Origin: JAJYVT01 sp027339205
GTDB lineage: Bacteria; Actinomycetota; Acidimicrobiia; Acidimicrobiales; RAAP-2
DNA: 10,222 bases
Direction of reading: 5' to 3'
Assembly (NCBI GenBank): GCA_027339205.1
Contig: DAHWOV010000090.1
Location: 1 to 10,222 of the forward strand
Made by a program: the position numbers and the translations under genes. The notes beneath the pieces are model-generated. The model was not told the origin of the DNA, searched no databases, and worked only from the letters and a program-made list of their open reading frames with translations. Each line of letters opens with the position of its first letter. The stretch's first letter is position 1. Positions 5,215 to 10,222 of this stretch are shown here, piece after piece.

Positions 5215-7518
5215 TCAGCCGGGGAGCTCGCCGGTCTCGAGGAGCTCCTCGAAGCGGGACCCGTCGACCAGCGGCACGCCGAGCTGCTCGGCCTTCTGGG
5301 TCTTGGCGGCACCGGGCGACGCGCCGACGACGACGGCGAACGTCTTCTTCGACACGGTGCCGGGCGACTTCCCTCCCCGCGAGACGATCGCCTCCTCTGC
5401 AGCCTCCCGGCTGTATCCCTCGAGCGTGCCGGTGACCACGACGGACTTGCCGGCGAGGGTCTGGGGCACCGGGGGCGCCGGGGACGCCGCGGACGACGAC
5501 CCGGCTCCCTGCAGGGCCCCGATCGAGTCCGGCTCCTCAGTCTGGAGCCCGAGCGCGACCAACCTGTCCACGACCGTGACGTTGCGCGGGTTGTCGAAGA
5601 ACTCAGCGACGCTGTCGGCGATGACCTTGCCGACGCCTTCCACGGCCGCGAGCTCGTCGACCGTCGCAGCGCGCAGCGCGCCGAGCGTCTTGAATGCCCG
5701 TGCGAGCGCCCGTGCCCCGGTAGGGCCGACGTGGCGGATCCCCAGCGCGACCAGGAGGCGCGACAGCGGCTGGGACTTCGAGCGCGCGATCGCGTTCACG
5801 AGGTTCTTCGAGGAGATCGCCCCCATGCGCTCGAGCGTGCGAAGCCGGTCCTCCTCCAAGAGGTAGAGGTCGGCCGGGTCGGTGATGAGCCCTTCTCGGA
5901 CGAGCTGCTCCACGTGCTCTTCCCCCAGCCCTTCGATGTCCAGCCCCGAGCGGGAGGCGAAGTGCACGATCCGCTGGACACGCTGGGCGGGGCAGTCGAT
6001 GTTCGTGCAGTAGGTGTCGCTCTCGCCGGGAAGCCGAGTGAGCGGCCCGCCGCACGAGGGGCACGTCTTGGGGAACGTCCAGGGCGGTGGCCTCCCGCCC
6101 TCGCCGCCTGCAGCGCCCTGGGCACCTGTCCCCGGTTCGAGGAGGGGGCCGAGGACCGGGCCCACCACCTCTGGGATGACGTCGCCAGCCTTGTGGACGA
6201 TGACCAGGTCGCCCGGACGTACGTCTTTCAGGCGCACTTGGTCCTCGTTGTGCAAGGTTGCGAGCCGCACGGTCGAGCCGCCGACGAAGACGGGCTCGAG
6301 CACGGCGAACGGCGTCGCCCTCCCGGTGCGCCCGATGGACACCATGATGTCCAGCAGGCGCGTCGTCCGGTCCTCCGGAGGGAACTTGTAGGCGATCGCC
6401 CAACGAGGCGCACGCGAAGTCGCGCCGAGGCGATCGTGCAGCGAGAGGTCGTCCACCTTGACCACGACACCGTCGATCTCGTAGGGCAGGTCGTGGCGAT
6501 GCGCCTCGAGCTCGCGGCAGCGTGCGAACGCCGCGGCGACCCCCCGGACCGTGTGGGCGTCGGGGCTGACCGGAAAGCCGGCTGCCGCGAGCAGCGCGAG
6601 CGCGGCGCTCTGCGAGGCGGGCGGCCACTCGCCTCGTGGGCCCCGCGCACGGCGCTTCCCGTCCGCGCCGCGCTGCTCCTCGGGCAGCGCGCCGTCGATC
6701 TCACCGATCTGGTACGCCCAGAAGGAGAGCGGCCGGGACGCGGTGATCGCCGGGTCCTTCTGGCGCAGGGACCCCGCCGCGGCGTTGCGAGGATTGGCGA
6801 ACGTCTTGGTGCGCTCCGCCTCCGCGCGCCGGTTCAGCGCTGCGAATGTCGCCGTCGGCATGTAGACCTCGCCGCGCACCTCGAGGTGGTGCGGCGCAGA
6901 GATCCTGAGCGTGCGCGGCACGGCGCGGATCGTCGCGACGTTGGCCGTGACGTCCTCCCCGGTCACGCCGTCGCCGCGGGTGGCCGCCTGGACGAAGCGG
7001 CCGTCGACGTAGGTGAGGGACATCGCCACCCCGTCGACCTTGGGCTCGCAGGTGAAGTCGAGCTGCTCGAGATCGATCTCGGGGAGCTGGCGGCGCAGGC
7101 GGTCGGCCCAGGCGTCGAGCTCGGCCTGCGAGAAGGCGTTGTCGAGGCTCATCATCGGGATCCGGTGGCGCACCGGCGCGAAGAGCTGGGTCGCTGCCGC
7201 CCCCCCGACGCGCTGGGTCGGAGAGTCCGCCGTGATGACCTCGGGGTGGTCGGCCTCGATCTGGCGGAGCTCTTGCACGAGCGCGTCGTAGTCGGCGTCG
7301 GGGATCTCGGGAGAGTCCAGGACGAAGTACCGCTCGTTGTGGTACTCGATCAGCCGGCGGAGCGCAGCGGCGCGCGCTGCGGGTGTGCGCCGGTCCTCGC
7401 CGGCTTCGACCGGCGACGGCGATGCGGGGTCCTCGCCGGCTTCGACCGGCGCCGGCGATGCGGGGTCCTCGGCTGCCTCGACGGACGACGGCACTGCGGG
7501 GTCCTCGGGGGGGCTCAC
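5215..7518 (-). CDS. ligA: NAD-dependent DNA ligase LigA with a repetitive N-terminal extension
   Basis: This protein of 767 residues seals nicks in DNA during replication and repair, using NAD+ as AMP donor. All family domains are present in order. Domain Ia has YHNERY at 59-64. The nucleotidyltransferase domain has catalytic Lys160 in EPKVDG, RGDGVTGEDVT (181-191) and EVRGEVYMP (213-221). The OB fold runs to about residue 455. The zinc finger uses Cys486, Cys489, Cys504 and Cys509. Helix-hairpin-helix repeats lie at about 520-640 and the BRCT domain at about 687-767. It is longer than the usual 670-690 residues because of an N-terminal tail (1-45) with a 12-residue repeat and two low-complexity insertions near 280-303 and 458-480. 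The start is GTG at 7518: GGAGG lies 5 bp upstream, and the codon overlaps the mnmA stop as GTGA. A longer frame to 7653 would run inside mnmA and is not favoured. It is last in an operon with the desulfurase and mnmA. Confidence 0.96.
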   Translation of the reverse strand: MSPPEDPAVPSSVEAAEDPASPAPVEAGEDPASPSPVEAGEDRRTPAARAAALRRLIEYHNERYFVLDSPEIPDADYDALVQELRQIEADHPEVITADSPTQRVGGAAATQLFAPVRHRIPMMSLDNAFSQAELDAWADRLRRQLPEIDLEQLDFTCEPKVDGVAMSLTYVDGRFVQAATRGDGVTGEDVTANVATIRAVPRTLRISAPHHLEVRGEVYMPTATFAALNRRAEAERTKTFANPRNAAAGSLRQKDPAITASRPLSFWAYQIGEIDGALPEEQRGADGKRRARGPRGEWPPASQSAALALLAAAGFPVSPDAHTVRGVAAAFARCRELEAHRHDLPYEIDGVVVKVDDLSLHDRLGATSRAPRWAIAYKFPPEDRTTRLLDIMVSIGRTGRATPFAVLEPVFVGGSTVRLATLHNEDQVRLKDVRPGDLVIVHKAGDVIPEVVGPVLGPLLEPGTGAQGAAGGEGGRPPPWTFPKTCPSCGGPLTRLPGESDTYCTNIDCPAQRVQRIVHFASRSGLDIEGLGEEHVEQLVREGLITDPADLYLLEEDRLRTLERMGAISSKNLVNAIARSKSQPLSRLLVALGIRHVGPTGARALARAFKTLGALRAATVDELAAVEGVGKVIADSVAEFFDNPRNVTVVDRLVALGLQTEEPDSIGALQGAGSSSAASPAPPVPQTLAGKSVVVTGTLEGYSREAAEEAIVSRGGKSPGTVSKKTFAVVVGASPGAAKTQKAEQLGVPLVDGSRFEELLETGELPG
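7392..7507 (-). repeat. 36-bp tandem repeat encoding the LigA N-terminal tail
   Basis: Three units of 36 bp begin at 7392, 7428 and 7464, each opening with GGTCCTCG, and a partial fourth starts at 7500. The first two differ at very few positions; the one nearest the ligA start is more diverged. On the coding strand each unit encodes 12 residues of the type VEAGEDPASPSP, an acidic, proline- and alanine-rich tail without predicted fold. The two better-conserved units each contain a perfect hairpin, CGCCGG-6 nt-CCGGCG (7398-7415 and 7434-7451), which falls within the first 120 nt of the ligA reading frame. Confidence 0.85.
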
Positions 7519-8687
7519 CGGGTCCTCCGGCCGCTTGCGACGATCCCCGCGCCGCGCACCTCGTCGGGATCGGCCGAGTCGTAGAAGGCGAGGGTCTGGC
7601 CGGGAGCGACGGGCCGCTGCGGCGCGGCGAAGGCGCACGTGGCCCCGACCCACTCCCCGACGGGTCCCGCACGAAACGTGCAGCGGACGGGCCGTCCGTG
7701 GGCGCTCACCTGCGCGACGGCCTCGTCGCCGTCCGCGAGGGGCTGGTCCACCCAGGTGAGGGAGCCGGGGTCGAGCGCAACCTCGTCGACGAGGGCACGC
7801 GTCGCGTCCGTGACGGTGACGCGACGGCCCGGGACGTCCACCGCGACGGCGTAGCGGCGGGCGCCGGCCGCCGGCATCCCGCGGCGCTGGCCGACCGTCA
7901 CGAGCTCGACGGCGTCGACGCTGCCGACCTGGGCACCGGTCTCCTCGTCGACGACCGCCGCCTCGTGCAGCTCGAGGCGCGACGAGAGGAAGCCCGCCCG
8001 GCCGTGATCGTGGCCGCCGCCGCTGTTGGCGTTGGAGGTGCCACGGCCGCCGTCGCTGTTGGCGTTGGAGGTGCCACGGCCGCCGCCGCCGGCACGGCCG
8101 TCGTGGATGAAGCAGACGTCCTGGCTGTCGGGCTTCTCCGCGGTGCGCAGCCCCAAGCGCCTCGCCTCTGCACGGACGTCCGCCTTCGTCATGGTGCCCA
8201 CGGGCAAGACGATCGCGCGGAGCTGTGACTGAGCGAGCATCGACAGCACGTAGGACTGGTCCTTCAGCGGGTCAGCGCCGCGCCGCAGCGACAGGCGCCC
8301 TGCGTGCTCGCGCACCTGCGCGTGGTGGCCGGTCGCGAGGTGTTGGAAGCCGAGGCGCCGGGCGCGCTCGAGCAGCCGGTCGAACTTGATGTGACGGTTG
8401 CACTCGATGCACGGATTGGGCGTGCGGCCCGCTGCGTGCGCCGCGACGTAGGGCGTCACCACGTCGCGCTCGAAGTCCTCGGTGAGATTGAAGACGTGGT
8501 GGGGTATTCCGAGCTGCTGCGCGACGCGTCGCGCGTCGTCCACGTCGGCGACCGAGCAGCATCCGGAGCTCTGGGGGCCGCCCCAGAGCTTCAGGGTGGT
8601 GCCGACGACGTCGTGGCCCTCCGCGACGAGCCGAGCGGCGGCGACCGAGGAGTCCACACCTCCCGACATCGCCACGAGCACGCGCAC
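7515..8687 (-). CDS. mnmA: tRNA-specific 2-thiouridylase MnmA with a repeat insertion
   Basis: This 390-residue enzyme installs 2-thiouridine at wobble position 34 of Lys, Glu and Gln tRNAs, using ATP and persulfide sulfur. Visible features are the PP-loop SGGVDSS (8-14), the nucleophile Cys93 in TPNPCIECN, ATGHHAQ (118-124), LKDQSYVL (141-148) and the second catalytic Cys192 in SQDVCFI. GQRRGM (266-271) lies in the central domain and a beta-barrel C-terminus follows. Shortly after Cys192, residues about 198-230 form a glycine-, serine- and asparagine-rich insertion containing two copies of an 11-residue unit. The family normally has only a short loop there, so 390 residues is about 30 more than usual. 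The start is GTG at 8687, because the family begins at VRVLVAMSGGVDSS and a GGCGGAG ribosome binding site lies 8 bp upstream. It starts 31 bp after the cysteine desulfurase, its likely sulfur source, and overlaps ligA by 4 bp. The essential residues are intact, so it is probably functional. Confidence 0.95.
   Translation of the reverse strand: MRVLVAMSGGVDSSVAAARLVAEGHDVVGTTLKLWGGPQSSGCCSVADVDDARRVAQQLGIPHHVFNLTEDFERDVVTPYVAAHAAGRTPNPCIECNRHIKFDRLLERARRLGFQHLATGHHAQVREHAGRLSLRRGADPLKDQSYVLSMLAQSQLRAIVLPVGTMTKADVRAEARRLGLRTAEKPDSQDVCFIHDGRAGGGGRGTSNANSDGGRGTSNANSGGGHDHGRAGFLSSRLELHEAAVVDEETGAQVGSVDAVELVTVGQRRGMPAAGARRYAVAVDVPGRRVTVTDATRALVDEVALDPGSLTWVDQPLADGDEAVAQVSAHGRPVRCTFRAGPVGEWVGATCAFAAPQRPVAPGQTLAFYDSADPDEVRGAGIVASGRRTR
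8012..8086 (-). repeat. 33-bp tandem repeat inside mnmA
   Basis: Two units with a 33-bp offset cover 8021-8053 and 8054-8086. Thirty-two bases are identical between 8021-8052 and 8054-8085, and the match continues leftward to 8012 with a single C/T mismatch. In the mnmA frame the unit encodes GGRGTSNANSD. Near-identity at the DNA level, including synonymous positions, points to a recent duplication. The period is a multiple of three, so the reading frame is kept. Confidence 0.88.
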
Positions 8688-8718
8688 CGCGGTCGCTCCG
8701 CCGTCGCTACGCCGACGC

Positions 8719-9912
8719 TCAGCCGCGGAGGCGGGAGACGGCCTCGGGCACGACCGCGAGCGCCCGCTCGACGTCGGCGGCGGTCGACGTGTGGCCGAGG
8801 CTGAACCGGATCGAGCCGCGGGCGGTGGCCGCCGGCACGCCCATCGCCGCGAGCACGTGGCTCGGCTCGAGCGCCCCGCTCGCGCAGGCCGCGCCCGCGG
8901 AGACGCACACGCCCGCCTCGTCGAGCAGCACGACGAGCTCCTCGCGGTCCACGCCGGTGAAGCACAGGTGGCAGTGGCCGGGCAGCACGCTCTTCCGGTC
9001 CGCCGCCTCGACCGCCGAGCCCACCGCGCCGAGGAGCCCGTCGGCGAGCCGGTCGCGCAGCGCGCCGACCCGCACGGCCTCCTCCTCGCGCTCCCTCGCG
9101 ACCGCGGCCAGGGCGGTCGCGAGGCCGACGGCGCCGGCGACGTCGTGGGTGCCCGCCCGTCGTTCACGCTCCTGGCCGCCGCCGACGACCAGCGCCTCGA
9201 GCTCGGTGCCCTCCCGCACGACGAGCGCCCCGGCCCCCTTGGGGCCGCCGAGCTTGTGCGCGGAGACGGAGACGAGGTCCGCGCCGGGCGCCGCACGGGC
9301 GACGTCGAGCCATGCGGCCGCCTGCACCGCGTCGGTGTGGACGACCGCTCGCGGCGCGAGCCGCTTCGTGAGCTCGACGACGTCGGCGAGCGGCTGGACC
9401 GTGCCCACCTCGTTGTTGGCGAGCATGACGGTGACGAGCGCGACGTCCTCGTCGAGCAGCTCTGCGAGCCGGTCGACGTCGAGGACCCCGTGGGCGTCCA
9501 CGCCCACGCGCTCGTGCACGACACCGGGGAGCCGCGCCGCCGCGACCCGGCACGCTTCGAGCACCGCTGCGTGCTCGACCGCCGAGCTGACGACGGCCGC
9601 TTCGGGACGGCTGCGCGCCGTCGCGCCGAGGACCCCGAAGACCGCGAGGTTGTCGGACTCCGTCCCCCCGGAGGTGAAGACGACCTCTTGGGGCTCGGCC
9701 CCGAGCAGCTCTGCCACCTTGTCCCGGGACTCCTCCAAGGCCTGCCGGGCGGCGCGCGCCTGGCGGTGGTGGCCCGAGGGGTGGCCGAAGACCTCGGAGG
9801 CGAACGGCGCCATGGCCTCGACGACCTCGTCTCGCACCGGCGAGGACGCCGCGTGGTCGAGGTACGTGAGCGGCGGGCCGTCCGAGCCCGTGGCACCTGT
9901 GGCGCGATCCAT
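8719..9912 (-). CDS. iscS: Cysteine desulfurase (NifS/IscS class)
   Basis: This 397-residue PLP enzyme of aminotransferase class V removes sulfur from L-cysteine as an enzyme-bound persulfide, leaving alanine. The start of the fold is YLDHAASSPV (17-26). Further motifs are FTSGGTESDNLA (79-90), His114 in SAVEH, ANNEVGTVQP (165-174), the PLP-binding aspartate in HTDAVQ (192-197) and the PLP lysine Lys220 in SAHKLGGPKG. The persulfide cysteine is Cys343 in SAGAACASGALEPSHVL. Length and order are typical. The neighbouring mnmA, 31 bp downstream, suggests its main duty is tRNA thiolation, though it may also serve iron-sulfur cluster assembly; no scaffold gene such as iscU is in the window. The ATG at 9912 is preceded by AAAGGGG with only three bases between, a close but possible ribosome binding site. 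TACAAA just upstream could instead be a -10 for a near-leaderless transcript. The gene symbol follows the mycobacterial homologue in the same gene order and is less certain than the function. Confidence 0.94.
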   Translation of the reverse strand: MDRATGATGSDGPPLTYLDHAASSPVRDEVVEAMAPFASEVFGHPSGHHRQARAARQALEESRDKVAELLGAEPQEVVFTSGGTESDNLAVFGVLGATARSRPEAAVVSSAVEHAAVLEACRVAAARLPGVVHERVGVDAHGVLDVDRLAELLDEDVALVTVMLANNEVGTVQPLADVVELTKRLAPRAVVHTDAVQAAAWLDVARAAPGADLVSVSAHKLGGPKGAGALVVREGTELEALVVGGGQERERRAGTHDVAGAVGLATALAAVAREREEEAVRVGALRDRLADGLLGAVGSAVEAADRKSVLPGHCHLCFTGVDREELVVLLDEAGVCVSAGAACASGALEPSHVLAAMGVPAATARGSIRFSLGHTSTAADVERALAVVPEAVSRLRG

Positions 9913-9955
9913 GGACCCCTTTGTACCGCACTCGCCGCCCGGCCGGCGCAGGGCA

Positions 9956-9973
9956 GGGGCCCAAGGGGCCCAA
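9956..9973. repeat. Two tandem copies of a 9-bp unit in the divergent spacer
   Basis: GGGGCCCAA is present at 9956-9964 and 9965-9973, followed by GGG. It lies in the 105-bp space between the cysteine desulfurase start and the divergent reading frame at 10018. TATCGT at 9983-9988 fits the TANNNT -10 pattern for the plus-strand gene, but no matching -35 is seen. Nothing else is recognised in this spacer. Confidence 0.5.
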
Positions 9974-10017
9974 GGGATCGTCTATCGTCGCTGGACCCTC
10001 CCTCTCAGGCCGACGAC

Positions 10018-10222
10018 ATGACCCCTCCCAGCCCCGAGGTACCCGACGCAGAGACCCTCGGCCCGGGGTCGCCACCCGCCGCACCCAAGACACCCAAGAC
10101 ACCCGCCGCACCCAAGACACCCAAGACACCCGCCGCACCCAAGACACCCAAGACACCCGCCGCACCCAAGACACCCAAGACACCCAAGACACCCGCCGCA
10201 CCCAAGACACCCAAGACACCCG
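10018..10222 (+). CDS. N-terminus of an unidentified protein with a Pro-Ala-Lys-Thr repeat (partial, runs off window)
   Basis: A frame opens with ATG at 10018 and stays open through the last base, giving 68 codons. The first 19 residues are proline- and acid-rich (MTPPSPEVPDAE...). From residue 20 on the protein is PAAPKTPKT repeated five times, with one copy carrying an extra PKT triplet. The repeat is basic and proline-rich, without any predicted globular structure, transmembrane segment or signal peptide. Such lysine/proline tails occur at the ends of diverse actinobacterial proteins, including DNA-binding and membrane-associated ones, so it does not identify the gene, and the functional domain must lie beyond the window. 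No strong ribosome binding site precedes the ATG. All three plus frames should be considered until the downstream sequence is known, but this frame avoids stops and begins with a good start codon. Confidence 0.55.
   Translation, partial: MTPPSPEVPDAETLGPGSPPAAPKTPKTPAAPKTPKTPAAPKTPKTPAAPKTPKTPKTPAAPKTPKTP
10075..10222 (+). repeat. 27-bp tandem repeat (five units) at the right edge
   Basis: Units of 27 bp start at 10075, 10102, 10129, 10156 and 10192; the fourth is 36 bp because it has an additional 9-bp CCCAAGACA. A sixth begins at 10219 and is cut by the window end. The 27-bp unit is itself built from 9-bp sub-units, CCCAAGACA twice plus CCCGCCGCA. The copies are identical in every base, including the threonine codon ACA, which is uncommon in this GC-rich sequence. 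That indicates very recent expansion. Confidence 0.93.

Noticed and set aside
5164..7584. Plus-strand open frame of about 806 codons opposite ligA
   Set aside because: It is entirely antisense to a complete NAD-dependent ligase with all catalytic motifs. Its product is arginine-, glycine- and histidine-rich without any domain, as expected of the complement of a high-GC gene.
7519..7653. LigA start inside mnmA at 7653
   Set aside because: It would overlap mnmA by about 140 bp and add an arginine-rich tail that is the frame-shifted mnmA 3' end. GTG at 7518 has a strong ribosome binding site and the common stop-start overlap.
7515..9896. Single 793-codon minus frame suggesting a desulfurase-MnmA fusion
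   Set aside because: The upstream part is an out-of-frame reading of the cysteine desulfurase, which has its own complete frame ending at 8719. Only the part from 8687 downward is MnmA, so there is no fusion protein.
10005..10214. Minus-strand frame encoding a Val-Leu-Gly-rich repeat, which could look like a membrane or collagen-like protein
   Set aside because: It is the reverse complement of the Pro-Ala-Lys-Thr repeat. The plus frame has a plausible start, no stop, and a composition typical of disordered tails.
10075..10222. CRISPR array
   Set aside because: The units are directly contiguous with no unique spacers, the period is 27 bp built of 9-bp sub-units, and the array translates into a regular peptide repeat in an open frame.

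Overview
This is a high-GC window with strong GC bias at third codon positions. It looks like chromosomal DNA of an actinobacterium, possibly from the Acidimicrobiia; that placement is inferred from gene content and composition, not from a marker gene. I recognise six complete genes. There is also one gene running off the right end and one doubtful gene start at the left end. I see no tRNA, rRNA, CRISPR array, insertion sequence, phage gene or defence gene.

Left half (about 230-5040): a small amine/beta-amino-acid catabolic locus. On the minus strand a class III omega-aminotransferase (1780-3117) is followed 57 bp later by a CoA-acylating methylmalonate/malonate-semialdehyde dehydrogenase (232-1722). 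Divergent to them is a PucR-family regulator (3369-5039). The simplest reading is that an amine such as beta-alanine or beta-aminoisobutyrate is transaminated to a semialdehyde, which is then decarboxylated and oxidised to acetyl-CoA or propionyl-CoA, with the PucR protein controlling the pair. The 251-bp divergent region holds three copies of an 8-bp element (TGCACACT, twice direct and once inverted) beside what looks like a leaderless GTG start of the regulator, and a separate block of 22-bp and 13-bp direct repeats.

Right half (5215-9912, minus strand): a housekeeping operon in the order cysteine desulfurase, mnmA (tRNA 2-thiouridylase), ligA (NAD-dependent DNA ligase). The desulfurase feeds sulfur to MnmA. 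mnmA and ligA overlap by GTGA and are probably translationally coupled. pucR and ligA converge on a 175-bp spacer filled with 14-bp tandem repeats.

Right edge: divergent from the desulfurase, a plus-strand reading frame opens at 10018 and runs off the window. Most of its visible part encodes a perfect PAAPKTPKT repeat.

The most unusual property is the density of unrelated minisatellite-like tandem repeats. Inside coding sequence the periods are 27, 33 and 36 bp, all multiples of three. Between genes they are 22, 13, 14 and 9 bp, mostly not multiples of three. Two of the coding repeats decorate conserved housekeeping enzymes, LigA and MnmA, where the families do not normally carry such sequence. 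I found no convincing new multi-gene system; the repeats and the divergent operator region are what deserve follow-up.
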